From contig NZ_JACYTP010000012.1 in the NCBI RefSeq assembly GCF_014841115.1, positions 62,001 to 126,000 on the forward strand: a DNA stretch of 64,000 nt, read 5' to 3'. Position numbers and translations under genes: made by a program. The notes under the pieces were generated by a model, which saw only the letters and a list, made by a program, of their open reading frames with translations, was not told the origin of the DNA and searched no databases. Source of the stretch: Photobacterium arenosum (GTDB taxonomy: Bacteria > Pseudomonadota > Gammaproteobacteria > Enterobacterales > Vibrionaceae). Position 1 is the first letter of the stretch; every line of letters starts with the position of its first letter. Of the stretch, positions 52,638 to 62,057 are shown in pieces.

Positions 52638-53564
52638 TTACGCGAGCTTCTTTGCTGCGACGGTTTGCTTCTTTTTTCGCTGAAAATTGCGTTTCATCTT
52701 AGGCGCAATCAGAGCAAGGGCGACCAGTACTGCAGTGATCAGATTCAGATCCGAAGCCTGCAGGCCAAACATGCCACTGCTCAGGGCAAACGCAACGGCC
52801 AGCCGGTAGAGCACTGAGCCTAGAATCACAGCGATAACGGCCACCCAGATCTTGCGGCCCGGAATCAGTGTCTGACCCAGAATAACCGCTGCCAGACCCA
52901 CCACAATCGTACCCACACCCGAGGTGACATCGGCAAAGTTATTGGTTTGCGCGAACAGAGCGCCGGAGAAGCCGACAAAGGCATTCGACAGCGCCAGGCC
53001 AAAATAGGTATACAGCGCCGTACTGCCGCCTTGTGCGCTCACCATACGGCTGTTTACGCCGGTAGCGCGCAGTCCGAGGCCGAAGTCACTGGCCAGCAAC
53101 CGGGTAACGAACCAGCCGCTGAATATGACCAGAGCCAGCACGACAGCCAGGCGTACCAGTCCCGCATCCAGGCCGCTTTCGAAGGCAAAGTTTTCGAATG
53201 GGGTCAGGATAGTATCGTCACCCAGCAGGGCCAGATTTGGTCGACCCATAATGCGGATATTGATAGAGAAAGCAGCAATCATGGTCAGAATACTGGCCAG
53301 TAAGTGCAAGATACCGCAACGTACTGCCAGAAAGGCTGTTACCAGGCCACACATACCGCCGGCCAGAATTGCCAGCATTGTTGCCATCCACGGATTCACA
53401 CCAGCCACTATGGCTGTTGCCGCAACGGCTGCGCCCATTGGAAAACTGCCGTCGACAGACAGATCAGGAAAGTCCAGTACCCGAAATGTCAGGTAAACCC
53501 CCAGAGCAACCAAGCCGTAAACCAAGCCGATTTCTAAGGTACCGATCAAAGCAAAGAAAGACAT
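52638..53564 (-). CDS. ABC transporter permease (COG4120 type)
   Basis: 308 residues with about eight or nine membrane spans (for example LIGTLEIGLVYGLVALGVYLT, ILAGGMCGLVTAFLAVR) and a basic C-terminal tail (KMKRNFQRKKKQ). It forms a single-gene homodimeric channel with the ATPase. ATG at 53564 is set by AAGGAG six bases upstream; an ATG nine codons earlier is rejected. Confidence 0.88.
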   Translation of the reverse strand: MSFFALIGTLEIGLVYGLVALGVYLTFRVLDFPDLSVDGSFPMGAAVAATAIVAGVNPWMATMLAILAGGMCGLVTAFLAVRCGILHLLASILTMIAAFSINIRIMGRPNLALLGDDTILTPFENFAFESGLDAGLVRLAVVLALVIFSGWFVTRLLASDFGLGLRATGVNSRMVSAQGGSTALYTYFGLALSNAFVGFSGALFAQTNNFADVTSGVGTIVVGLAAVILGQTLIPGRKIWVAVIAVILGSVLYRLAVAFALSSGMFGLQASDLNLITAVLVALALIAPKMKRNFQRKKKQTVAAKKLA

Positions 53565-53626
53565 ATACAACTCCTTATTCCTTGCTGGCACCGGCTGGAA
53601 CGCCGGTGCCCGATAGAGAGGTAAGG

Positions 53627-54595
53627 TTACTTGGCGATAGAGGTCGCGCGGTCAACCAGAGCCTGAGGGAAGGTAATGTTCAGTTTGGTGGCAGCTTTCT
53701 GGTTCAGAGCCAGATCTGAACCCACAGCAACTTTTACCGGCAGTTCAGAGACTTTCTTGCCTTTGAGCAGCGCATCCACATAGTCTGCGGTCTGAACACC
53801 CACCTGATAATAGTCGAAGCCCAGCGCCGCCAGTGCACCACTTTCAATGTAGGTAGTAGAGGCGCCGATAACTGGAATGCCTGCCTGATTGCCGGCATTG
53901 ACTAAGCCTTCAACGGCACTGGCCACAGTGTTATCTGTTGGTGCGTAGAGCGCGTCAGCTTTTGAGGCAACGATTTGCGCTGCTGACTGCACATCAGCAC
54001 TTTTCAGGGCTGTTCCTTCTACCACTTCCATGCCTTGTTCTTTGGCGGCTTTGCGCAGTAAATCAACCAGTGCGACGGCATTGGCTTCGCCCGGGTTGTA
54101 AACGACACCAATGCGTTTGGCATCTGGCAGAATTTCTTTCACCAGTGCGACGTGTTGTGCGACAGGGGATAAATCAGACAGACCGGTGACGTTGCGCTCG
54201 GGTTGATCAATATTACGCACCAGTTTAGCGCCAACAGGATCGGTGACTGCAGTAAAAACGACGGGAATAGAACGGGTGGCTGCAGCCAGTGCCTGTGCTG
54301 TTGGTGTTGCAATACCCACCAGGACATCCGGTTGCTCCCCGACAAACTGTTTGGCGATTTGCACCGCAATCGCAGGGTTACCCTGAGCGGTCTGATAGGA
54401 GAATTCCAGATTCTTGCCTTCTTCGTAGCCTTTCGCTTTCAGGCCATCAAGCAGGCCCAGACGAGTGGCGTCCAGCGCCGGGTGTTCAACGATCTGAGAC
54501 ACAGCCACTTTGGCCATTTCGGCTAAGGTTGGTGTCGTCGTTAGGGCTAACGCCGCAGCGATGCAGGCTGCCGAAAGCAATTTGTTTCCCTTCAT
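53627..54595 (-). CDS. ABC transporter substrate-binding protein (COG2984, ABC_sub_bind)
   Basis: Periplasmic binding protein of 322 residues. Signal peptide MKGNKLLSAACIAAALALTT with cleavage after about residue 25; body of the Leu/Ile/Val-like fold (VSQIVEHPALDATRLGLLDGL, PTAQALAAATRSIPVVFTAVTDPVGAKLV, YNPGEANAVALVDLLRKAA). Members of this family bind tryptophan, tyrosine or other aromatic compounds; ligand unknown here. First gene of the operon, starting at 54595 with AAGGATTG upstream. Confidence 0.88.
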   Translation of the reverse strand: MKGNKLLSAACIAAALALTTTPTLAEMAKVAVSQIVEHPALDATRLGLLDGLKAKGYEEGKNLEFSYQTAQGNPAIAVQIAKQFVGEQPDVLVGIATPTAQALAAATRSIPVVFTAVTDPVGAKLVRNIDQPERNVTGLSDLSPVAQHVALVKEILPDAKRIGVVYNPGEANAVALVDLLRKAAKEQGMEVVEGTALKSADVQSAAQIVASKADALYAPTDNTVASAVEGLVNAGNQAGIPVIGASTTYIESGALAALGFDYYQVGVQTADYVDALLKGKKVSELPVKVAVGSDLALNQKAATKLNITFPQALVDRATSIAK

Positions 54596-55011
54596 AGTAT
54601 GCAATCCTTGTACTGGTGTGATGACAAAGATGGGCCGGCGAGCTGTGCCATCAGAAACACCCATCATTGGCATAATGTTTTAGCGCAATGAGAAAAGAAA
54701 GAACATCCAAAAATTAACAACACTGTAACATTGAGCGGGGCTAAGTAACTGCTAAATACTCTATACATGGTCTATTATATTGTGTTTTAGATGATTTTCA
54801 GGTTGAAAAATATACAATGTCAGTGAAAATCAGAGTCATGTTTTTTATTGGTATTTTTGTGAGCATGATGAGCTATGACTCAGCAGGAGCGAATTCGGCT
54901 GCACGGCTGGATGAATTATGAACAATTCTCTGGTGTGGTGAGACTCTGAGCAAAGCAAGGGGAAGTTCGAGGAAGGCAGTCTGTACAGACTGCCATGACA
55001 GGAAAAAGGTG
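54596..55011. other. Intergenic region: ABC operon promoter and a perfect 20-base palindrome
   Basis: On the minus strand a TATAAT at 54774-54779 would start a transcript near 54767, giving the operon a leader of about 170 bases. No clear -35. At 54975-54994 there is a perfect palindrome (GGCAGTCTGT and its complement, no loop) just downstream of the chaN stop; with a GTAC loop it may be the chaN 3' hairpin. Nothing else recognised. Confidence 0.5.
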
Positions 55012-55968
55012 TTATTCAGCAATACATTGAAGTGTATTGTTGCGCTTGCCGATATGGGCAAAAGCCGCTTTCATATTGGCTTCCTGAATATAACGGGGCG
55101 GCAGAGGCATGACTTCAACCTGAAAATCCGGTGCATCTGCAGCGATAGGGTTGTCGGCGGTTACCGGGGTGACCATCACCACTTTCAATGCCGGATTGCG
55201 CGACAAAATACGGGAAGCTGTCCCTAATCCTTCTGCGGTGTGAAAGCGCCCGGCGACGTGCATTATCTGGTGGTCTGGGTGGGCTTGCAGGTAGTTGACC
55301 ATGCTTTCAGCCATGGTGTCGTCCCAACTGGTCTGAGCAGCAAATTGTCGTTCAGACTGGGCAGGATCACCATGATGCATAGACTCAGTGAATTTTTCTT
55401 TGTATTTGTCATTTCTCAGTGTAAGTGACTGGGCCACCCACTTACGCTCAGTAACTGGAAGTCGATTCAGGTATTCAGCCCCGTAACGGCCGACACAGCG
55501 GACGATGGATTTCGGCGCATTGGCGGCGATCACATCAAGCTGATGCTGGCGAGCAAAGTCGACAAGGGGACGGTAATCGGATTCATAATTCGGCCAGGCA
55601 TTGCCCTGCTTGATCAGTACCTGCTCACCGATTTCGCCGTGAAGGAACTGGTCAACGACCTGCTGTTTGTCGCGGGTAAACTGCTCCATGGACAAAGCCA
55701 GTCTGGGGCTATTGGCATACAGTGCTGCCAGCAGCCGGGCTTGCAGCAGGTGAGTGCCCGGATGGCTGTGCCATTCACCCACCAGTACGATATCCGCATC
55801 GGACAGCGCATTCGCCAGGGCTTGTTCTGTCAGTTCGGCCCCGGAAGGAGATCGAATGGTGTAATCGTACAGAGTTGGAGGAGTCGCAGCCGTTGTCGTG
55901 CTGGATGTTGGCTGTGTGGCACAGCCACTCAGCAGGGCGGCTAATAGCATCGCGTAGCCAGTCTTCAT
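55012..55968 (-). CDS. chaN: ChaN-family heme-binding lipoprotein
   Basis: Iron-regulated outer-membrane lipoprotein type, proposed in Campylobacter to bind heme. 318 residues. Lipobox LLSGC with C16, followed by ATQ. Family motifs VLVGEWHSHPGTHLLQARLL, LALSMEQFTRD and MHVAGRFHTAEGLGTA. ATG at 55968 with AAAGGA eight bases before; an ATG three codons earlier has the ribosome site overlapping it. Transcribed on its own. Confidence 0.88.
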   Translation of the reverse strand: MKTGYAMLLAALLSGCATQPTSSTTTAATPPTLYDYTIRSPSGAELTEQALANALSDADIVLVGEWHSHPGTHLLQARLLAALYANSPRLALSMEQFTRDKQQVVDQFLHGEIGEQVLIKQGNAWPNYESDYRPLVDFARQHQLDVIAANAPKSIVRCVGRYGAEYLNRLPVTERKWVAQSLTLRNDKYKEKFTESMHHGDPAQSERQFAAQTSWDDTMAESMVNYLQAHPDHQIMHVAGRFHTAEGLGTASRILSRNPALKVVMVTPVTADNPIAADAPDFQVEVMPLPPRYIQEANMKAAFAHIGKRNNTLQCIAE

Positions 55969-56054
55969 GTATACCATCCTTTGTCTGAAGCATACTTACC
56001 GAGCTTATATTAAGAATCAGTATGATAGCCTCAGGGGGTTATGTCATGGGCCGT

Positions 56055-56104
56055 ATGATATTGAAGACTGACGGCAGACTCAATAGAAATGAGAATTAGT
56101 TGCA
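56055..56104 (-). promoter_or_regulatory. chaN promoter with a Fur-like site
   Basis: On the minus strand TTGAGT (56078-56083) and TATCAT (56055-56060) are 17 bases apart. Upstream, at 56090-56104, TGAGAATTAGTTGCA matches the Fur 7-1-7 consensus at 10 of 14 positions and overlaps the rlmA stop. The promoter is reasonable; the Fur site is weak. Confidence 0.4.
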
Positions 56105-56947
56105 ATTATCCTGTTCGGAATCATCCACTGTTGCGGATTTTTGGTAAACGCGCAGGGTGAAATCTGCCTCGCAGCTGAATGCGTGCTGCTGCGCCAGGTG
56201 CTGCCAGACAGCGTCACTGGTTTTCCACGCAAACGGTGTCATCTGCATCAGTGACGTTGCTTCACTGCCATTTAAGCTCATGGTGTAATGCAGCTGTTCT
56301 TCCTGCACCAAGGACATACCCGGCAGAACTTCAGGCTGAGTATCATGCAGCCTGACGTCGTCATAAATGAGTGCTTTCAATTGATACAAGTGCCGCGGAG
56401 CGGGTGTCACTGTTAATAAAATCGCACCGGGTTTCAGCGTGCGGACAATTTCTTCCGCCTTGCATGGCGCATAAATGCGCACCATGGCATCCAGACTCTG
56501 ATCGGCGAACGGCAGTCTGTGACTGGATGCCACGCAGAAGTGGCAATCCGGATAGCGTTTGGCGGCATAACGTACGGCCACTTTGGAAATGTCCAGGCCG
56601 TGCACTTCCAGGCTCGGGTGGCTGGCGCTCAGAGCTGTAAAGGAGGAGGTGTAATAGCCTTCACCACACCCGATATCCAGCATTTTCTTGCTGTTCTCCG
56701 GCAGATGCACAGTCAGAAGTTTAACAATGTTTTCTCTCATTAACCGGTAGTGATTTGCCTCAAGAAACTGTCTTCTTGCCTGCATCATCTCTTTGTTATC
56801 ACCGGGATTTTTTGAGCTTTTATGATGAACAGGCATTAAGTTGACATATCCTTCCTTAGCCTGATCAAACTGATGATTATTTTGGCAACGCCATTGATGT
56901 TGCTGATGATGAAGAGGCTGATGGCATAAGGGACATTGATAGGACAT
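56096..56947 (-). CDS. rlmA: 23S rRNA (guanine745-N1)-methyltransferase RlmA
   Basis: SAM-dependent methyltransferase for G745 of 23S rRNA. 283 residues (E. coli 269). N-terminal zinc knuckle MSYQCPLCHQPL...WRCQNNHQFD; SAM motif MLDIGCGEGYYTS; second-half motif DAMVRIYAPCKAEE. ATG at 56947 aligns with the family; an upstream ATG adds 42 unrelated, hydrophobic and basic residues. Confidence 0.92.
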   Translation of the reverse strand: MSYQCPLCHQPLHHQQHQWRCQNNHQFDQAKEGYVNLMPVHHKSSKNPGDNKEMMQARRQFLEANHYRLMRENIVKLLTVHLPENSKKMLDIGCGEGYYTSSFTALSASHPSLEVHGLDISKVAVRYAAKRYPDCHFCVASSHRLPFADQSLDAMVRIYAPCKAEEIVRTLKPGAILLTVTPAPRHLYQLKALIYDDVRLHDTQPEVLPGMSLVQEEQLHYTMSLNGSEATSLMQMTPFAWKTSDAVWQHLAQQHAFSCEADFTLRVYQKSATVDDSEQDNCN

Positions 56948-57324
56948 AAGAAAGCACCAACGCTGAAAACAAAGGATTGTAACCTGTTTGGGTATGGCAT
57001 AGAAGCGCAGGGAAAGATCCGGCGGCCTGAGTAATAAGCCCAATAGTCTGAGACAAAAGATGATCTTTTTCACAGAAAAATATCTTATTTAATCAATAAC
57101 CCATATACCCAGTTTTATTAAGGGCTTATTCAGGGAAAAAGGATACTCTGGTTGCGCGTAAAGTGAACCTCTGCTCTATGCTTGGATTATGAAATTTTTT
57201 TGACGCCAGTAACAGGATTTGGCTGTCTTTTCCCTGTTTCTGGCTGAGTAACTTACCTGCTTTTTGCGTTTATGAGTGCCATCAGCGTTGTGGTCACTCA
57301 GAACACATACTCAAGGAAACCAAA
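56948..57324 (+). other. Porin upstream region
   Basis: AT-rich in its first half. TTGCGC (57152) and TATGCT (57177), 19 bases apart, form a weak candidate porin promoter, giving a leader of about 140 bases. AAGGAA ribosome site before the ATG. No OmpR-type repeat or other element is clear. Confidence 0.4.
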
Positions 57325-58365
57325 ATGAAAAAAACACTAGCAGCGGCAATTATCTCCAGCGTGTTTGCCAGTGGCGCAAGCTACGCGGCGAATATCTATC
57401 AAGGCGAAGATGGTAGTGAAGTGAATCTTTACGGCCGTCTTGGCTACAACATTACAGACAAAGCAACCGATGATGGCGACACCAACGGTGAATTTGATGC
57501 GCGTCTTGGCCTGGGTGGTTCTCAGCCAATCAATGATCAGTTTTCTGTGATTGGCTGGGCTGAATACCAGGTTAATGCGGCAGAAGCCGAAAACTCTGGT
57601 GATGACAGCCTGTCCCCTCGTTATGTCTGGGCCGGTATCGACGGTAAAGAAATGGGTAAAGTGACGGGTGGCCGTGTGGCTTCTGGTCTTATCATGTTTA
57701 CCGACATCGTTGATGTGTTTGCTTTGTCTGATATCGCCGCAGCCCGTCAGGCAGAGGTGGTCGATGGTACCGCTGTCCAGGTTTTCCGTCAGGATGCGAC
57801 GCTGCAATACCAAAACAGTATCAATGGCTTAGATTTCTCTCTTGGCTATATTTTTGGTAACAATGATAAAAACGCGTTCGGTAATTCACTGGATAACGGT
57901 ATGAACGCCGCGCTGCGCTATACGCTGGATCTGGGACAGGGCGGACGCCTGGCGCCTGTGCTGGCGTATCAGTACAGCGAAGACAAAGACGGTAATGAGT
58001 ATAACTTCTGGGGTGTGGGTGCCACCTACAGCATCAATGCATTCACTTTAGGTGCAGAGTACTCTGAAGACGAAGTTGATGCCGGCGGCCCAAGCAAGAG
58101 TAAAGATGAAGTGTGGGAAGTGGTTGCCATCTATGATCTGAACACCGACTGGACATTGCGTGCTGGTTACCGCAACCTGGAAAACACAGACGGTGACGAG
58201 TTGGAGCTGAAAGACACTACGCTGGAAGCTCAGTATCACCTGACCAGCCGTTCTTCTCTGTTCACCAGCTATGTATTCCGTGACGGTACAAATGGTGTTT
58301 CAGGCGGTTTCGGCGGTGATGCCGACGAAGACTTCTACCAACTGGGTATTCGTTACGAGTTCTAA
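57325..58365 (+). CDS. Outer-membrane porin (OmpU/OmpC-like)
   Basis: General-diffusion porin, 346 residues. Signal peptide MKKTLAAAIISSVFASGASYA, cleaved before ANIYQ. Alternating beta strands with acidic loops (KATDDGDTNGEFDAR, EAENSGDDSLSPRYVW); the protein ends in the aromatic F required for assembly by BAM. Trimeric porin of the Vibrionaceae OmpU type by pattern; exact solute preference unknown. Monocistronic, convergent with the response regulator. Confidence 0.92.
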   Translation: MKKTLAAAIISSVFASGASYAANIYQGEDGSEVNLYGRLGYNITDKATDDGDTNGEFDARLGLGGSQPINDQFSVIGWAEYQVNAAEAENSGDDSLSPRYVWAGIDGKEMGKVTGGRVASGLIMFTDIVDVFALSDIAAARQAEVVDGTAVQVFRQDATLQYQNSINGLDFSLGYIFGNNDKNAFGNSLDNGMNAALRYTLDLGQGGRLAPVLAYQYSEDKDGNEYNFWGVGATYSINAFTLGAEYSEDEVDAGGPSKSKDEVWEVVAIYDLNTDWTLRAGYRNLENTDGDELELKDTTLEAQYHLTSRSSLFTSYVFRDGTNGVSGGFGGDADEDFYQLGIRYEF

Positions 58366-58388
58366 GCCGCTCGCAACAAAGACAATAA

Positions 58389-58413
58389 AAAGGCCGGATC
58401 TGCTCCGGCCTTT
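58389..58413. terminator. Bidirectional terminator after the porin
   Basis: AAAGGCCGGA, loop TCTGC, TCCGGCCTTT. Lies between the porin and the convergent response regulator. Confidence 0.9.
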
Positions 58414-58435
58414 GTTGTCTCTGCGCTGAGGTGAT

Positions 58436-59704
58436 TTATCCTGCCTTGTAATCGGCTTTATCCAGATTGTGCTTTTTCATTCTCAGATAGAGCTTTTTAC
58501 GTGGGATCTGCAGGTAAGTTGAAACCTCATTAATTCTGCCGCCGAAAAGGTACAGGGCATCTTCAATCACCTGTTTTTCATAGTCATCAATCAGATCATC
58601 CAGCGGGCTGCTCATTTGATCCAGCGACTTGGTCCGTTCTTGTCCGGTGAGTTTGACGATACCGATAGCGTAGAGCTCTGCCACGTTACGTAATTCCAGA
58701 ACGTTACCTTCCCAGGTGTGCCGGTTCAGCGTATTGATATAGGCTTTATCCACCACAGGGACAGGTTTGTTCAGTTTCTGGCAGCTGGCCTCCAGAAAGT
58801 ATCGGAACAGCAGTGTAATATCGCTTGCCCTTTGCCTTAGTGGCGGTATGACAAACCGCGCCTGGCTGAGAAAGTAAAACAGCTCAGGCACTAAGGTTTC
58901 TTTTTCGACCGCTTGTTCTGCCGTCCCTTCAACAAGCGCCAATACACGTACTTCTCTTTTCGCCAGGCGCTCTTGTTCAAGGAGAAAGCGGCATAACCAG
59001 TGCTGTGCGTCGGTCGGCATAGCCGGCAGGTTACTGATGCAAAGACTGCCCTCGCGGGCATTGAGCATTGCCCGTTGCAAATCAGAGGTGCGCTGCACTT
59101 TATTGCCGCACAATTTAATAAACGGGCCTTTACCCATTTTTGTGTGGGCATGAAGCAAGCGGGCCAGGGTGTGGCGTCCCGTTCCGGCTTCTCCTTCAAT
59201 CAGGGCATCTTTGTCATTGTTTTCCGCAGCTGCAATCTGATGGCGGAGCTTGACTATCAGCGGGCTGTCACCCAGCAGCACGTCGCTGGCTGTTTGCCTG
59301 AGCCTTTTACGGTGTTCAATCAGCTGCTTTCGCTTCGGCAGATGCTTGTCCAGCAGTGTGATCAGCTCAGCGGGCTGTAATGGCTTTTGCAGAAAGTCGG
59401 CTGCCCCGTTTTGCAAGGCGTCTACTGCCATAGGAATGTCGCCATGGCCGGTGATTAGTATCACAGGCAGGGTGCTATCCAGTGATTTAATGCGATGCAG
59501 CACCTCTTTCCCGTTCATACCTGGCATATACATATCGGTAATCACCACGCCGGGCCATTCTTTATGAAGCAAGGTCAGAGCCTGCAACGGATCTGTGGCT
59601 GTCCGGGTCTGATAACCAGCTACTTCCAGCAGGTGCTGGTAAGCATCGGCAACATCCTGATCGTCATCAATGATCAGTACTTCAATGTTATCGCTAATCG
59701 TCAT
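58436..59704 (-). CDS. pgtA: PgtA-like two-component response regulator with a degenerate AAA+ domain
   Basis: 422 residues. Receiver domain with phospho-acceptor D57 (VVITDMYMPG) and K107; central domain has a P-loop-like GEAGTGRH (171-178) but lacks the GAFTGA sigma-54 contact loop, and the Walker B Asp-Glu is replaced (SLCISNLP). The C-terminal Fis-type helix-turn-helix RINEVSTYLQIPRKKLYLRMKKH is almost the same as in Salmonella PgtA, the activator of phosphoglycerate uptake, which has the same defects. Probably acts without sigma-54 remodelling. Overlaps the kinase gene by 11 bases. Confidence 0.82.
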   Translation of the reverse strand: MTISDNIEVLIIDDDQDVADAYQHLLEVAGYQTRTATDPLQALTLLHKEWPGVVITDMYMPGMNGKEVLHRIKSLDSTLPVILITGHGDIPMAVDALQNGAADFLQKPLQPAELITLLDKHLPKRKQLIEHRKRLRQTASDVLLGDSPLIVKLRHQIAAAENNDKDALIEGEAGTGRHTLARLLHAHTKMGKGPFIKLCGNKVQRTSDLQRAMLNAREGSLCISNLPAMPTDAQHWLCRFLLEQERLAKREVRVLALVEGTAEQAVEKETLVPELFYFLSQARFVIPPLRQRASDITLLFRYFLEASCQKLNKPVPVVDKAYINTLNRHTWEGNVLELRNVAELYAIGIVKLTGQERTKSLDQMSSPLDDLIDDYEKQVIEDALYLFGGRINEVSTYLQIPRKKLYLRMKKHNLDKADYKAG

Positions 59705-62057
59705 ATTTATTTAACTCCAAAACAACCATTGCGCCTCCTTGTAAGGTGGAAGCAAGGAAAATATCGCCGTTCAAGCGGTTCATGATGGAACGGCAAATGT
59801 TCAGTCCCAGTCCCAGGCCCACATCTTTAGTGGTGGTAAAGGGGGTGAACAGTTTTTCAATAATGTCTCTCGCAAAACCCGGGCCTGTATCACAAATGGC
59901 TAAACTGAATGTCTGGCGTTCAGCAGAGTGATTAAGCAGTTCTACGTAAATGTCTCTGGTATCGCAGCCAGCCACCGCATCACAGCTATTGATGAACAGG
60001 TTAACCAGCACCTGTTCCAGCTGAACGGGATCGGCGATGACCTGAAACGGGCTGTTTATTCCGCTGATCAGACTGGTCTGCTGAACTTTCAGCCTGCTTT
60101 CTATCAGTTGCTGGGCGTGATTGATCGACTCTTGAATATCAACAGCCTGAAGCATTCTGTTGGCTGATTGTTTTTTCGCGAAGTTGCGCAGGCTGGCAAT
60201 GATACGGGCCATGCGTTCAGTCAGACTGTCCATCTTGTCCAGGCTGGCTGCAAGCTGAGTGAGGTTGTTCTTATCTACGGCCATTCGCGTGGCAAAGATA
60301 TGGGTTGTCATGGCCGACAGCGGCTGGTTCAGCTCGTGCGCCAGCGAGGTCATGGTCTGCCCGACCACGGCCATTTTTGCTGCTTGGATCAGTTCATCCT
60401 GTGTGGCCCGTAAATCTTCCTCAATACGCTTTCTGTCTTCGATTTCGGCTTTCAGCTGTCGGTTTCGCTTGGTCAGTGACTCGGTTTTTTCCTGCACCAT
60501 GTTTTCCAGCCAGCGGGCCGCGCTTTCCTGTTCGGTAATGTCTGTCACAGTGATGATGACTTTGGCTTCCCGCCCCTGTTTGAACAGGCGAAAGTCCAGA
60601 CGAAGATAGCGCGGTTCGCTGGAATGTGTCTGTTTGATGGTGAGGTTGCAGGCGCCATTGGACTGCAAAGGGCTGCTGGGCAGAAACAGCCGTTTCAGAC
60701 GGGGTTCCATGACGCGGTTAAACAGCGCCCAGATGGTCTGATTGGCGGGGATAGCTTCGGCATCAAACAGCGATAACGCACTGGGGTTGACCGATTCTAC
60801 GATGCCGGATAAATCACAGGTGATGATACTGGCCTGAGTGTTATTGATCAGGTTCAGTGCATTGGCTCGCTGCATTTCCAGCATTTGCTGGCGGAATTGA
60901 CGCAGACTGTCACCCAGCAGGCCAATTTCATCATCACCATCAACCTGAATTTTTGCATTGAGATCGCCGTGCGCCACGGCATACAGATCCTGGCTGAGTT
61001 GATTCAAACGCGCGACAATCCCGCGGCTGACCAGATAGACAGACAGAAAGACGGACAGCGTAATGGCCAGCAGTACCACGCCAAGCAGAATGTAGCTGCT
61101 GATGATGACAGACCGACGGGTGTGATCGTTGAGAGTGAGCAGAGAGGAATCTGCCTGGTCAACCATAGTCTGGATCAGATCCTCCTGATAAATCAGACGG
61201 TTGTTGATGCGCTTTTTATAACTTCGGATTGTTTTTTCCAGTGCAGACAACACGCTCAGTTGCATTGCCACCGGGCCATTGGGCTCAACCTGGCTGATCA
61301 TCTCGTTGAGCTGTTGCCGGAACGCCAGCGTCGATGGGTAGTGGCTGAGGGAATCACTCATGGTTTTCAGTTGCTGGGTTTTAAAGCCAATGTAGTGAAA
61401 AGCGTTGGCGATGTCCCGGTTATCGTCCCGATGAAACATTTCCTGCACCAGCTGGTACAGCTCACTCTCTTTTACTGTGATGGACTGAATGAGAGAAAAT
61501 TCATTGACCGTTTCCCGTATGGTGTCACTGTCCAGGTGATGGGGTGTGGTACGCGTTAATTGCCATTCCACTTCCTGGCGAATGGGAGCAAGCTCATCCA
61601 CCACTTTTTGGTGCAACCAGCTGATCCGGCTTTCCGATTGCGCCAACGCCAGCAGCAAGGTCGACCGCTTGCTCAGCAAATTGCTGTATGTCTCTATGTC
61701 TTTGAGCAAGCTGACGTGTTCAATTTTCAGCGCCGGATAGGAAGACAGGCTGGCTGTATTCGCAATGGAATGGGTGATCCTTTCAGCTTCGAGCTGAATT
61801 TGTTGTTTCAGCTCAGCATGTCGGGCCGGGTCCTGATTGCCCCCGATATTATGCAGTCTGTCTTTCAGCGCCGCTGTGCTGCGTTCCAGGTGATAGCTGG
61901 ATCTGAGCGTTGGCAGGTTTTTACTGACTATGGCATCTATCTGATCATCGAGGTTTTCCCAGGTAATCAGCGCGATGAGGCTGACGCCTATACTCAGGAA
62001 TGCCATCAGGCTGATGGCGCTAATCAGGCGATTTCCGATCGTTTTGCGCTTTAGCAT
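59694..62057 (-). CDS. pgtB: PgtB-like membrane sensor histidine kinase
   Basis: 787 residues. TM1 about 12-34, a large periplasmic domain (35-315) rich in helices, TM2 about 317-343, HAMP (345-397), PAS-like domain (400-510), coiled coil (515-565), then HisKA with H574 in SLAHELNQPLSAM and HATPase boxes NLFINSCDAV, CDTGPGFA, GLGLGLNICRSI. Start at ATG 62057, overlapping the upstream stop by one base (TGATG), with GGAG five bases before. Partner of the regulator above. Confidence 0.85.
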   Translation of the reverse strand: MLKRKTIGNRLISAISLMAFLSIGVSLIALITWENLDDQIDAIVSKNLPTLRSSYHLERSTAALKDRLHNIGGNQDPARHAELKQQIQLEAERITHSIANTASLSSYPALKIEHVSLLKDIETYSNLLSKRSTLLLALAQSESRISWLHQKVVDELAPIRQEVEWQLTRTTPHHLDSDTIRETVNEFSLIQSITVKESELYQLVQEMFHRDDNRDIANAFHYIGFKTQQLKTMSDSLSHYPSTLAFRQQLNEMISQVEPNGPVAMQLSVLSALEKTIRSYKKRINNRLIYQEDLIQTMVDQADSSLLTLNDHTRRSVIISSYILLGVVLLAITLSVFLSVYLVSRGIVARLNQLSQDLYAVAHGDLNAKIQVDGDDEIGLLGDSLRQFRQQMLEMQRANALNLINNTQASIITCDLSGIVESVNPSALSLFDAEAIPANQTIWALFNRVMEPRLKRLFLPSSPLQSNGACNLTIKQTHSSEPRYLRLDFRLFKQGREAKVIITVTDITEQESAARWLENMVQEKTESLTKRNRQLKAEIEDRKRIEEDLRATQDELIQAAKMAVVGQTMTSLAHELNQPLSAMTTHIFATRMAVDKNNLTQLAASLDKMDSLTERMARIIASLRNFAKKQSANRMLQAVDIQESINHAQQLIESRLKVQQTSLISGINSPFQVIADPVQLEQVLVNLFINSCDAVAGCDTRDIYVELLNHSAERQTFSLAICDTGPGFARDIIEKLFTPFTTTKDVGLGLGLNICRSIMNRLNGDIFLASTLQGGAMVVLELNKYDD

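Noticed and set aside
54664..54768. 34-codon frame in the leader of the ABC operon, a possible leader peptide
   Set aside because: Its ATG falls on the predicted transcript start, leaving no room for a ribosome site, and it has no run of aromatic or other regulatory codons.
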